A stretch of 64,000 nt of DNA, taken from assembly GCF_030704535.1 (NCBI RefSeq), contig NC_081822.1:1746001-1810000 (forward strand), read 5' to 3'. Within the stretch, counting starts at the first letter, position 1; every line of letters begins with the position of its first letter. Below are positions 1 to 12,102 of the stretch, piece after piece. The notes under the pieces were generated by a model. The model saw only the letters and a list, made by a program, of their open reading frames with translations, did not search any database and had not been told where the DNA came from. This stretch comes from Vitis vinifera (Eukaryota; Streptophyta; Magnoliopsida; Vitales; Vitaceae). The position numbers and the translations under genes were made by a program.

Positions 1-2574
1 AGGGTTTTGATGGTTGGGTCTCCAAAGGGCACTGCTAGCCATGGCATGGTGCCAAAGTAGGAGTCGAATGAAGGTTGGTCACGGTCACTTGACACGAAAA
101 CTATTTCGAAATCCTCCTCGTTGTCATCCACCAGCGTTTGCTTTATCTTCTGGTAGATGGAAATCAGTTTGGGAGTGAACTTCACGCCTGGAAGACACCA
201 TTGAGCTGAGAAGTAGAGTCCGATTGTCTTGCCTATTAAAGAAGAAATAGGCACCTGCACATAAGTCACCCACCAATGAGCCATCCCTACTATGCAATAA
301 TTTACCATGCATTCATATTCACATGCCAAAGAATAAAAAAAATATAAAAAAATAAAAGGAAAAAAAGAAAAAGAAATGGGAAACAGATTTTTCATATACC
401 CCACTTAAAATTCTGTCCCACTTTTACCCTTTCCCAAACAGCTCTGGGAGACTTGGTAAGCTTTATTGGCTGGTTCTCAACAGAAGAGAAGAGTACTTTT
501 TTCCTTATATATTCTTTAATCACGTTCTTGCATTTCACCAAAATTTACCAAAGTACTGACAAACAAATTGATTTCTAGTCATGTGACCCGTGAACCACTG
601 GACTGGTGGCAAATAATGGTTCAATTGACCAGCCACTCCAGGGATTTCCAGGTTCTTGAGATAGCCAAAGCCCAGTCAGTGAAATCACAGTAAATGTATG
701 GAAAACGATATTTTCACTGTATAACACAAACTTGCTACTTTGCCTTTAGACAGATAAGGAAAAAGTAGCATGTTTGTGTAAATTTCCCAAGTGATTATAC
801 CCTAAAATTGAGTTGCCTCAGTTGAGGTCCAAGTCGATTAGAGTGGAGCAATGTAGGGGACTCACCTGTTTAGCTGTGGGACGACCCAAGAGAAAGTCTC
901 TATTGTGGTTTGTTAGTAAATTGGGTAGGGTTTGGCTCTCATGCTTCTCCCTCTCTTCCTTACGCAATTCCTCCAACCTCACTTTAGTGAATGGAAATGC
1001 ATTGACCCCATACCGATAAATGAGTTCAACCCCATCGTGCAATGTTGCTTCATCCTTATTATCATTAGGTTGCAATATAACTAAGCAAGGAATACCTTCA
1101 ATGTCAAACTTCCGGTTCAAGGCTTTCTTTGTCTCCAAATCAGAAAACGGAACTGCAAGCCATGGCATGCACGCTCGAAAATTGTCGAAAGCGTCCGAAT
1201 CTTCGTCAGACGATACGAACACTATCTCAAAGCCAGCGCCACAGCTCTTGAGTTGCTCATAGGCGCCGGCCAGGACTTGGGTGAATTTCCTACATGGTGC
1301 GTACCAGTTGGCTGAGAAGTAAAGCCCAATAACCTTGTCATTCAGCTCCGACACTTTAACCTGCAACAAAGAAAAAGGCCTTTCAACAACTCAGCATTAT
1401 CCTTTCTGTGTTCCATTCACCCCAAACGATCACATTTGTTACCTTTTTTTTTTTTGGATTTGGTATAAACATGAGCCAAAAGGCAAAAACAAACATCCAA
1501 TGCTTCCATAATCACCCATTAATCCGTACCAAGCATCAAGCTACCCAACAATGGAGTCACCACAAATGCACACTCATACCCAAATTGTTTTGAAAATGAT
1601 ATACTACCAGAATAGGCATACAGGTGTGAATGTTTCACCGCGCTAAGCTGTACCTATAGCTTTATCGTGAAGCTAAAGTCATCGACAGATGATTACACGT
1701 GTCCTCTTGGCTCGGTTGTCCTTGGACAATAACCATTCAAAGGGCATCTGTGGTGTACAATAACTCATAACAAGTGAGCATGTGAACAATGTCTGAATCG
1801 CACAGAATTGTCTCGAAATAGCAGTGAAAGTAAAGGGTCGGAGGGTGAAGGAAAATAAAATTTTCAAGTCCCGTATAAGGCAGTTTAGTTCTAATGATTC
1901 TTGATCATATGTTTTTATCAAATCTCGATATGCTTGATACGTCAAAAACTCAATGGATCGACCAGAACACACAAACAAATAAATAATAAGACGACAGGAT
2001 TGAGGAGAGGCAAGTTCCGCAAAAGGGACCCAACCGAAATCAAGTATGGTGAACCCAACATCAACTTCGCATTCAATTCCCTTAAAACATTCACCACATG
2101 AAATACAAGATGTTTGGTCAAGTTCAAAGTATATGCCGGTTGATGGTGTTAACAAAATCACTAGACTCTAATCAACAAATCCGTACTGTTTCCGACCACC
2201 CGTATCAGAACTGAGGATTCTTCCCATCCATCCCGCCCAAAACCGAAGGCTATACTATTTTTCTTTGGAAGAACGAGTTGGTATTCCCAATATTTGGGTT
2301 TTTAAAAAAAATACTCAATGAATTAAAAATAAATAAAAAAATAAAAAAAAGGTTGAAGATCATCAAGAGAATTAAACATGTATGTGTATGATAATGGAGA
2401 AAGAGGGAGAGGGAGGACCTGTTGTCCGGTGGGAGAGAGCAGAAAATCACGGTGTGTGGAGGCCAAGAGAGAAGAAAATCGAGAGCGATAGTTTAAATCA
2501 TCAGAAACACCGTTTAAAGCTCCCGAACCATCTTCACTCTTGAAGCTGGTTGTCTCCTTCACCTCCTTCCTCAT
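1..2574 (-). CDS. Nucleoredoxin-like protein (partial, 3' end beyond window)
   Basis: Tandem thioredoxin-fold protein of the plant nucleoredoxin family, which reduces or protects oxidised proteins in nucleus and cytosol. Coding exons on the minus strand are 2574-2419, 1360-866 and 254 to the window edge, all joined in phase 0. Exon 1 encodes 52 residues ending in an [10 protein letters not shown] motif. Exon 2 carries the first thioredoxin domain and ends in a matching [10 protein letters not shown] motif that leads into a second domain in exon 3. The first active site reads W71-Y-A-P-C75, so the first Cys is Tyr. The second reads W236-C-L-P-G240, so the second Cys is Gly. Neither visible domain keeps a full CxxC. 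The WLAVPF motif is present in both. Intron 1 begins GTCCTC, a weak donor, but phase and domain continuity support it. The ATG at 2574 follows a CT-rich leader. Family assignment is strong; the subtype is uncertain, perhaps NRX2-like. Confidence 0.88.
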
Positions 2575-5500
2575 CTCTCCCTCTCTCTCTTTCTTTCGAT
2601 ATCAATTTCTCCCTCTGCTACAGATGAAAACAGCTCTTTCCACCATCCTTCCAACGCTTATATTCCTCAAGAACCATATTCCTTCCCGCATCATTACATA
2701 CTATGCATCCCATCACACTCTTTTCCCACATCATGATTGCATCCCTATATGCATTCCCATGATCCCATCATCCATTCATTCAACATCATCCACGTGGCCT
2801 TTCCTCCCTCTACTAGAACTCTACTCTGTTCCTAGCACACATGGAGGATGATGCTGCCTTTCCCACTGACACGTTTTTCTAACTCGTGATGTTGTACCTT
2901 TAGTTGACTCTATCTTTTCATTTGTCAAACCTTCTCATAAATTGCCACTTAAATGCATTTCATACTTCATTTATTTAACTCTACATAAAAATAAACCTAC
3001 CTTTTAAATTAGGTCATATTTCTTTAAATTTAAATTTTAAAAATTAAAAAAAAAAATCAATAAAATCATAAAAATGGTTCAACTCAATAACATTTTCTAA
3101 TCCATTATTATTTATATAAAAAATTTAAAATAAATTTTTATTTTAAATATTGATGTACGGTACATTGGCTCAATAATCATGTAATTTGGAAGGGAAAATG
3201 ATGAGATAAAGCCATAAAGGAGAGCATCAAGATTCGAAATTGATGTGAAGAGAGAGACTCAGCATAACACATCCTTTCATATTGAATGGGAGTGAGGTGA
3301 GGTGAGGGTGAGGGCCGTGTCGCTCTGAAACACCTCAAAAGCAACCAAGCTGTGGGACACCTGTCTCTCGCTCTCTCTCTTCATCATTTGTTTTTCCTCC
3401 CCGAAACTATGACTATTACCCCCATTGCGTACCAGGTCCACATCTCGAAGGCAAGCTCCATCCAACGGCCCTCACCAAAGAACCCACGAACCACCCTGTT
3501 TTATTTATTTTTTGACAAGCCACTAGTTAAGTTTCCCACATCGGATATGGGTGGGTGGAGGAGGACACGTGGTCGTTCCTCTGAGGGCCCCACCTTATCG
3601 GACCTGCAGTTACTCTCTTGGTTGACACCTGGCCTTTAGCTGACGGTGAGCCGTCTCCATCTCTTGTACAATTTCAATGTTCCCAAACATATTTAAGTTG
3701 CTTTTTAGGACCAGACTCTCTGCTTTATCTATTTCATTTTTATTGCTTTCCATTTAGTTAAATGTGGTATGAAAGGAATATAACCATTCCGCAATTTTTT
3801 GTTCCTTTGTTATTTTTCTTTACAATATGTCACTTGTTTCTAAATAAACCTTTCATCATTTGGGAAATAATAAATTAAAAATTAATATATAATATGAATG
3901 TTTTTAAAATATTTTATATTTTTAACTATTTCTCCTCATCGCCACACCCCGCTCCAAACGACCTTTCATTTTCATTTAATTTAGAAGAAGCCTAAATCCA
4001 TGACATAATGTAGTAAAAAACACTTAAAACAACTCAAAACCATTTTGAAAATTAATATAATTTTATAATAATTTTTTAAAAAATTAATAAAATTAAGGTA
4101 TTAAAAATTCACTACCTCGAATTTTAATAATAATTTTATTAACATAAGAGAAATTTATGCTTTTTATATAATAATTATTACAATTTACATAAAAAAAATA
4201 TTAAGATTTTATCTTGAACCGTCTCTTAAATGAGTTCTTTATGTTTTTTAGAATAAGAGTTTTTTTATTTTTAAAAGATATTTTTTATTTGTGATCTTTT
4301 ATTTTTAATAATTTTTCATGTTTTTATAATTCTTATTAAAAATAATCCCCACGAAATAAAAAATAATAATTAAAATATATTCTTAAAAAAATTCAATTTT
4401 TAAAGTAAAATCTTAAAAAACTATTTTTAAAAATTGCTACCAAACCTACTATAACTTTTTTTCCTTGGTATCTTTTCTTTGAATAGAGTTAGATGAAAAC
4501 ATAAGAAAATTAAATGCAACCAGGTATGTAAAGTTCAAAAGATTTTTGAAAATAAAGTTAACATGCATTCTCAAACTTTTGGGACGCGTGGCACTGTTGC
4601 CTGCTTTTCGGGGATGTGGTGAGAGCAGAGTTACTCGCTCACCAAAGTCTGTCTCATGGCCCATGGGTCATCAAGCCTCGTCTCTTCCAAAAAGGAGTGA
4701 AAAAAAAACAAAAAGAAAAAAAAAAGAGAAAAAGTGCCCTGATGTTGGCCGTTCTTAGTTCTTACCACAATTTTCCTTGTCAAATCACACTCTCGACTCT
4801 TTAGTGGACGGTCAGGATTGAAAGTTGTGTCCATCTAAAGAATGGTCTATTCTTTGATGGCTAAAGTATTCTTTCCTATCAATGTATATGAAGCCCCACT
4901 CCAATTTTAAAACCAACATAAAGTGAATAAAAAGTGAAAATTTAATTAATATTTGTTCCCAATCAAATGACCCTGAATTATTTATAAGATTGTCGTTTTC
5001 GTATATACTTCCGCGCTCGAAACGGAGATTTTAGGATTGATTACAAGAAAGACTTTAGATAGATTGTTAAGTTAAATTATTTTTAAATAGATTTAAAATT
5101 AGGTGGCTTTGAAGAACAAATCCAAATTCTTTTGAGTTGTTTTTAGAGTTTTTTTAACAAAAATGGATAGAAAATATTTTGAAAACTTTTATAATGTATA
5201 TGGGTGAATAAACCCATAAAATTATTTTTTATATTTAGAAATTTTATTTCTTAAAAAATAAAAATAAAAACAGTTTTTAACAACTATTTTTAAAAAAAAA
5301 ATTATTGTTTCATAACAAATCAATCTTAATTTTAAAAATATTTGGAATGAAATCTTAATTTTCTCTTTTCAAAAATAAAAAATAAACTTTCAAGTTTAAA
5401 ACCATGTCTTTTTAAAAATACAAATTTGGTGAAAAAAATAATAATAAAATTTATTTTTCTTGATGCATATTTTTTATATTAAATATAGGATTGCAACTCG

Positions 5501-6585
5501 AGAGATTAGTAAAGTTAATGATTAATCCAAATTCAATCTAAATTGAAAAACAATCGATCTAAACTCAATTCAACATCATTTTTTTAAATTTCTTGACGTG
5601 GTCAAGTTAGACTCGGGTTAGTTAGAGATTACATAATTTAAAATCTATATATGGTATTATTTTAATGTAATTATATAAAAATTTAAATAACAAATAAAAT
5701 AAAGATTCAAGATCATAAAAAACAGATGATATAATATAATTTGATAATTTTTTTATAAAAAAAAAAAAGGAAAAAAGATTATTATACAAGATAAGATGCA
5801 TTATAAATATTATAAAAATAAATAAAATTTGATTGAGTGAAGTTTGTGTTATCTAAACTTTAACTTGAGTCGAACCAGATTAAATTCTTAAAAAAACCTA
5901 ATCTAAACCCATTAGAATATTAAAAATGATTATCAAAATTCGTCCAAACAACAAGTTCGATTGAAGTTTGATCGGGCTAGTTTGTCCAAGGTACACCCAT
6001 ACCAAATATTATCATCATATATCAAAGGGTTTTAATTTTTATTAGTGTCATTCATCTCTAAATACCATGGAGAAAAACAGAAAAATTGGAATAAAAAAAA
6101 GGTGCTTAATGTAAAAGCATGTGTCTTGTTTATTTATGATAGTTGTGACTTTTTATACTTATGAAATTTAAATTAATCACATTAAATGTGATGTCCATTA
6201 TTGTAATTTACTTGTTTTTTTTTTTTTCACGGGATAATTGTTGAGATAATAAAATTTTGATTAGACTGGCTATGATCCCCATGATCCACGAATTTCCTTT
6301 CTCTTCTAAAAGAATTTTTATTATTCATTCATGTCGTCAAACGGCCCCTAAAAAGTTTGATAAAAGTATTAATATTAATAAATAATATTTTGAACAATAA
6401 AGTAGAGTCGTAAGGGACGATGAATTCAAAAGGAGGAGAGGTTAGATGGTACGAAATAGGACACGCGTAAAAGCACGAAACACTTCACATGCGGTGGCAT
6501 GGAAGTTGTTGGTTTCCTTCATTACTCCAATTATTCGAATCCGATAGCGGGCCCCACCAAAAAAGACTCGCCGCGCAACCTCCGA
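2575..6585. other. AT-rich intergenic DNA, no gene seen
   Basis: No ORF here resembles a known protein, and the small open frames are broken by AT-rich runs. The first 300 bases are the leader and promoter side of the minus-strand nucleoredoxin gene. Isolated CACGTGG boxes occur near 2791 and 3570. A purine-only tract lies at about 4690-4735. Otherwise only A/T homopolymer-rich sequence is visible. Confidence 0.6.
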
Positions 6586-6954
6586 AGCCCACGTTAGCGG
6601 GGCTGGGCAGCCCACCAATACGACGTCGCCGCGTGCCCTCCCCATAATCCCATTAACTGCTTCCGTGTCAAAGCAAGGAAAAAGCCAAAGCCCAAGGTTG
6701 CAGTGTTGCACACGTCCCACCACCCACCCTCTCTCTTCATGAACGATGACGTGTGCTTGGATGGGAGTTCCTGACCTGCAAAAGCCTGAAAATTTAAGAG
6801 CGTGTCGTGTCCCAAAAGGGACACGTGCCGTTTGCTGACACGACTGTCTTTCTTTAAAATTCCAATGCAGTGATAAAAATAGTTGAATTTGGAATTCAAT
6901 TCAGCCCTGTGATGCCACAAAAATGGCATGGGTTTAAACTCCGATGAAACGTGG
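6586..6954. promoter_or_regulatory. GC-richer island with six ACGT cores, orphan promoter-like block
   Basis: ACGT cores occur near 6591, 6623 (GACGTC), 6712, 6749 (TGACGTG), 6822 (perfect CACGTG G-box) and 6950, in a block clearly richer in G+C than the DNA around it. ACGT cores bind bZIP/ABF and bHLH factors. The nearest gene is the ATL-like ORF about 1.7 kb downstream, so this could be a distal element, a relic promoter or chance. No convincing ORF lies in it. Confidence 0.25.
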
Positions 6955-6959
6955 AAAGA

Positions 6960-8458
6960 TTCTGGAAATTTATTTCTTTTACTATTTTTATTTTTATTTA
7001 TTTTTATGTTAAATTAAATAAAAACATTTTATTTATTTTCATAAAAAATAACCTTGCATTTATTAAAAATGCTTTTTAAAAATATCCCAAAAACACTCTG
7101 TCAAAATCATATACGATGAGAAATAATAAAGTACGATTTTTATGTTCTAACGGTCCAATTATTCTTAACAAAAAAATTATTTCACATCTAGGATGATAAG
7201 AACTTTACGATCCAAAATATCGAATCTAATAAATGTGAAATTTTTTCCATTACAGAGAATATCTTTGATCCTCGTTAATAAAGCAGGAATTAAAGACAAT
7301 GATGGATGTGCTCTATAAGGTTATGTCCGAATCAAATCCAAAAATCATTGATTTTGATTTTTTTTTTTCTTCCTAAAAATATATCAAGGCCAATGTTATA
7401 TTGTTTAATTGTTTTTATGAACGCCTCTTGGTTAAAAAAACGTGGCCCAAAACAAAAATTGGGCGCCAATGCAAATCTGGATGGTTCCACTCATTAATGG
7501 GCACAGGTTGTTTGTTGGGCCTCACCATGAACCCACCAAAACAGGACTTGTCCAAGATCCTCGAAGGTCAGCCCAACCCAACTGAGTTGAGAGTTGTCTG
7601 ATCAGTCTACAACCCAACCCAATCTTTTTTATTTTTTTTTTATTTTTTATTTTTTATTTTTATGGATTTTTGATAACTTAATTTATAATTTAGGATGGGT
7701 TTAGATTAAAAATAAATAAATTAACCCAATTAAATTTAGGTCCATTTGGATATATATATTATTTAATAATATTGTAAAAATATATATTATTATTTCTATT
7801 AATGAGTTGAAAGTGGCTTGATAATTTAATTCAAATTATTATATAACTTCATGTAAAATAACTTAATGTCACAATTTAAAATTAAAAATGATTTTAAATA
7901 TTAATTCAAAATAGTTAATTAATTTTTAATTTCATTTTTTTTTGTCTTATTTATCTACATCTAACGAAAATATATGTAACAATCATGACTCATTTTCTCT
8001 AGTCAACGTTTTAAGGTTATTTTTTAAATTTATAATATTTTAATTATGAATATTAGATAATAGATTTATTATTTAAAATTAATAAAAATAAATATTAATT
8101 ACAATGAATTTGATAAACATGTTAATTCAGTAACTTAAAATAAATTTTAAGTTATTTTTATCCAACGATCTATATCCTTCAAAACTTGCAGTTAAAAAAA
8201 AGTAATAAGTTTTAAATTAATAATTTAAAATAAATTTAAATCATTAAGCAATAATTATTAAGCTTTAATAAAACACCCACTTAAATATAATTTTCCTCTT
8301 TTTTTTTAATTAATTTCTCCCTTTAAAACCTTGTTACAAGTATTGGCAGGAGTTAACATGGATTCTTTTCATTAAGGAAAAGCAAATCAACTTCAAAGCA
8401 AATTTACTTTCTCCAAATTAGCTATGTTTTTATTTTTTAATGCTCCTCTAATCACCTA
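6960..8458. other. AT-rich intergenic DNA, nothing recognised
   Basis: Long A/T runs with no plausible coding frame, RNA gene or complete transposon. A T-rich low-complexity tract is at about 7625-7665. Confidence 0.6.
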
Positions 8459-8520
8459 CACGTGGCTTTTCAAACCACCAGCTCACCACACCTCTTCCCA
8501 CCTCAGAATCCGCACTCCTT
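8459..8520 (+). promoter_or_regulatory. Upstream block shared by the ATL23-like paralogs, with G-box
   Basis: A CACGTG G-box at 8459-8464 is followed by AAACCACCA at 8472 and a CTCAGAATCCGCACT-type block at 8502. Similar AACCACC and C(G/A)GAATCC(A/G)C motifs occur in the same order upstream of the other two paralogs. The block lies 96-157 bases before the start codon, so it is core promoter or 5' leader. Confidence 0.4.
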
Positions 8521-8615
8521 CCGCGTTTTCTTTTTTTTCTGCCCTTTCCCCCCACGCTATGTAAGTGACTCAAGTCCTTGACTGCTTCTTCTCCACTCTC
8601 CACTGTCCGTACAAC

Positions 8616-9014
8616 ATGAATGTAACCGTCACAGCTATTGAAGCGGTTCTTCTACTCTGCGCTGGAATGACCGCGCTTTTTGTCCTCTACTTCGTCGTCT
8701 TCTGGTGCTTCGCCTTCCCCAACCAGTCCGAGTTGCGGCGGCAGGAGAAGTCGAGGGCGGATGAGGGACTGTCGACGTCGGAGCTTGAGAGACTGCCGAA
8801 ACTTGCCGGAAAAGATATGACGGTGACGGGCATGGAGTGTGCGGTATGCTTGGAGGAGATCGAAGGTGACGAACTGGCCAGAGTGGTCCCGGCTTGCAAT
8901 CACGCCTTTCATCTAGAATGCGCCGATACTTGGCTGTCTAAGCACTCGGTTTGTCCTCTTTGCCGAGCTCCAATCAGGCCTGAGTTTCATTACACATCTG
9001 AAAATCTCTGCTGA
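8616..9014 (+). CDS. ATL23-like RING-H2 E3 ubiquitin ligase, copy 1
   Basis: Predicted membrane-anchored E3 that recruits an E2 through a RING-H2 finger to ubiquitinate unknown targets. Intronless, 132 residues. One transmembrane helix covers about residues 8-33. A degenerate GLD region ([13 protein letters not shown]) spans about 51-63. The RING-H2 ligands are C75, C78, C94, H96, H99, C102, C113 and C116, all intact, with the ATL-type Trp in DTWL. The C-terminus ends SENLC, like the SENPC of the paralogs. I chose ATG 8616 because it gives the same N-terminal layout as the other two copies and the upstream frame has no earlier ATG. An AATAAA poly(A) signal lies at 9029-9034. This short ATL type resembles Arabidopsis ATL23. 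The paralogs are at 11719 and 14915. Confidence 0.9.
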   Translation: MNVTVTAIEAVLLLCAGMTALFVLYFVVFWCFAFPNQSELRRQEKSRADEGLSTSELERLPKLAGKDMTVTGMECAVCLEEIEGDELARVVPACNHAFHLECADTWLSKHSVCPLCRAPIRPEFHYTSENLC

Positions 9015-9034
9015 AACCTATTATACTGAATAAA

Positions 9035-11560
9035 CCAAGAACGGCTCCCTGCAGGTTTTATTTTTTATTTTTTTTATTTGTTTGTTTTTTCATTAACTTC
9101 CCGAAAACGCATGGTAGTTTGCAGCCAAGCTTAAGTTTAAAATTCCGATGCGTTGTCCAAAAAAAACCAAAACAAAAGTTGAATTCCCCTTGCAATAAAT
9201 GAAACAAAATTGTTTTTATATATTTATAACCCTTGTTTTCAAAACATTTGTTCCAAAAAATAATTACCAAAAAAGTTTTTTTCATCCCTATTTTCTTGTC
9301 CTCAATTTTGTCTAATAAAAAAAATTCTCATCAACTAAACACAAGAAATTTAATAAAAAAGTTATTTATAATGTTGTTTCCTTTTTCCAATTTTATATCT
9401 TATATTTGAAAGGTGAGAAGGATGAATGACAAAAAAAAAACGAGGGCACTAGATCATTAAAGGACAATCATGTTTTGGGGACAATTAAAGTAGATAAGAA
9501 GTAATTAACAAAACTTTCATTAAATTTAATATTAATAATAATATTTTTAAAATATATTTTTCATATCAGTTTTTTAGAATTTTTATATATATTTTAGAAT
9601 TTTTATATGATATATATTATAAAATAAAAAATCATGTTGAATTCATTTTTAAAATATAATTTAAAGTTATATATTAAAATATATTTTTTAAATCAATATT
9701 TTAATTTACACTTGGATTTAAAATTTTAAATTTTCACAAATTTTTAAAAATAAATCATCCAAAAAAAGGTGTAAATGAAAAAAATAACAAATAAAGTGCA
9801 TGTTGCTGATACAACAACATAGTTATACGATATAAGTTCATTTTATATCATTTCCATATCCATTAGGTATTTTTTGTATTATGAAAACATTGTATCATCT
9901 ACCATAGTTATAAATATTTATTAAACTTTAGGCTTAATTTTATATTTTTTATTAGGTCCATTATCAATTTTATCTATTCCTAAAGCATAATTATCCTAAT
10001 TATAAAAGTATATCTTACTATTTTTGAATTTAAAAATTTAGGCATAAATATGGTTCCGTTTTAAAAAAATAAAACTAACATTTATTTTTTAAACATACAC
10101 AAAAATAATTCAAATATTGAAGGATATTTATATTAAAAACGGATACTCTTTGAGTTGAAACATGTGAAAGGTTATATTTATATCATGGAGATTATTTTTT
10201 TATTATTAATCTATTATTTCTATATTCCTTCTAGAAAAAAATTTGAAAAAAAAATTTCAAATTTATTTAACTTACTTTAACTATTCTATGTGAAAAATAA
10301 TTAATTTTAAATTTATATAAATTTCTAACTAATTATAATTATAATTTATTTTTTTGTTTTTTATGATAAAACCGAGAAAATAACTTTCATTAACTTTTTT
10401 TTTCTTTCTTTACTATTCTTCTAGATCCAACCGTGGCCTGAATAATTTTTAAAAAATAGAATAAAATATATAAACTTATGAATTATGATAATACATTTAA
10501 ATAAAGCTATAAAATTTTAAATATTAATATTTTTCTACAAATTCTCTAACATTTATTATAAATCATGAACCTTTAAATTTGATAATTGATTATTTATATT
10601 TATATAAATTAAATGGAACGAATATAAAATTATGGTTCATTAATTTATCATTTATAGTTAAATTCCGATTAAAGAATATATTTGATGCATGAATTTACCA
10701 TGTTTAACACGTGCCCTTAATTAGAAAAATGATAAATAAATATATTATTAAATTAACTAAATTATTAAATAATTTTAGTACCACTACAATTAAGAATGAT
10801 GCCCTTATATCAATTAAAATTACATTTCTGTCAAATTTAAAATGGACAGAAAAGTTTGTCCCTCGCATATCATTACTAGATATGATTCTACGAATATGAT
10901 CATAGGAGATTGAACAATGAAGATTTCTGGCTACAGTTGTCAGCCTAGTTTCATCCCTTGCAGGTTGCCTACGAGGCTCCAGAAGGCACATTCTGGTCAA
11001 GCGGCGACAATTTTTACGCGAAGCATACGTCACCTGACCCTACCAAAAGTCCAAAATTACCACCCCAACATGAGTACTGGATTGCAGCTAAGGCCATAAA
11101 AAGTTTAAAATTCAGTTAAAAGATTAATAAATATATATAATTGAATTACGGACATGATTTTCTCATAATACCAAAAATACCCCAAAGACATGAAAATTTT
11201 GTATACCCATATGTAAATTAATTAAAGTAAAGTTCTCAAACAAAAAATTTAATCACACCCTATTACTCATAGGCAAAAAAAGTTAAACTTTATAGTAGTA
11301 ACATTTAAAAATTATTTTAGCTTTAATACAGCACAAAAAGTTAACCAAACTGGCCTTAAAATTTAGTCTGAAGTTTGAATTGATTATACGGCTAAATTTA
11401 TAGCGATCATCATCCACCAACAATATATGGTAGAATAAAATAATAAATTGGTGTTATCTTATCATATCCGGAATGAGCAACACTTCTGTTGTTGTCTTAC
11501 CAAAAACAGCCGTTATTCCTCTAAACAGTTTCAGGTCACTTTCACTAACCTATTAATGGT
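9035..11560. other. AT-rich intergenic DNA between ATL copies 1 and 2
   Basis: No gene or complete mobile element is recognised. The DNA is dominated by A/T tracts. A less AT-rich patch at about 10900-11100 holds only short frames without recognisable similarity. Confidence 0.6.
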
Positions 11561-11600
11561 TGAAACCACCAAGCTTTCCCTCGGAATCCACTTTCTTTTC
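11561..11600 (+). promoter_or_regulatory. Upstream block shared by the ATL23-like paralogs
   Basis: TGAAACCACC at 11561 followed by CGGAATCCACTTTCT at 11582, about 120-160 bases before the start codon. The same two motifs in the same order lie upstream of the other two paralogs. It fits a conserved proximal promoter or leader element. Confidence 0.4.
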
Positions 11601-11718
11601 AGCCAAACACTTGAATCAACCTTGCTTACCGCCTTTTTTATTTTTATTTTTCTCCTGATTTGCTCCGCAGAGCCCTTTCATCCTTTCTCCATCCTCTCTA
11701 AGATTTTATCCTCCATCA

Positions 11719-12102
11719 ATGCCGGTGTCGGTGATGCTAGTTTTTGTTCTACCGTGCACAGTGGTGGGCGCGGCGTTCGCCTTCTACTTTTCATTGATGT
11801 GGTACTGTTTATTAAGGGAGGCAGAGTTGCAGCGTGAGGAAAAGGCGACGCCGGAGCAGGGGTTGTCGGAGGCGGAGCTTGAGAAACTTCCGAAACTGAC
11901 CGGGAAAGACTTGGTGATGGAGCCGGAGTGTGCCATATGTCTGGAGCAGATCAAGAGTGATCAGCCGGCGAGATTGCTTCCGGGTTGTAATCACGGCTTT
12001 CATGTACATTGCGCCGATACATGGTTGTCCAGGAATTCTGTTTGTCCTGTTTGTAGAATCAGGATTAACCCTGACCCTTTAGATTCTGAAAATCCCTGCT
12101 GA
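11719..12102 (+). CDS. ATL23-like RING-H2 E3 ubiquitin ligase, copy 2
   Basis: Intronless, 127 residues, predicted membrane-anchored RING-H2 E3. The transmembrane helix covers about residues 5-31. The GLD-like stretch GLSEAELEKLPKLTGKDL spans about 48-65. RING ligands are C71, C74, C90, H92, H95, C98, C109 and C112, complete, and the protein ends SENPC. It differs from copies 1 and 3 mainly in the linker after the membrane helix and in the tail after the RING, as expected for tandem duplicates. It lies 2.7 kb downstream of copy 1 on the same strand and points towards copy 3. The start at ATG 11719 leaves a typical short N-terminus; no other in-frame start fits the family layout better. Confidence 0.9.
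   Translation: MPVSVMLVFVLPCTVVGAAFAFYFSLMWYCLLREAELQREEKATPEQGLSEAELEKLPKLTGKDLVMEPECAICLEQIKSDQPARLLPGCNHGFHVHCADTWLSRNSVCPVCRIRINPDPLDSENPC

Noticed and set aside
1679-2161. A 160-codon minus-strand frame with a Cys-rich CISCGECF stretch
   Set aside because: It lies wholly inside nucleoredoxin intron 1, on a well-supported exon-intron-exon structure, and matches no domain I can name beyond a chance CxxC pair.
4685-4740. A purine-only tract that might be a triplex or matrix-attachment signal
   Set aside because: Simple low-complexity A/G sequence of a kind that is common in such AT-rich DNA; nothing else supports a function.
6442-6929. Two overlapping minus-strand frames of 93 and 111 codons
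   Set aside because: They are open because the block is G+C-richer; no known domain and no supporting start or splice context.
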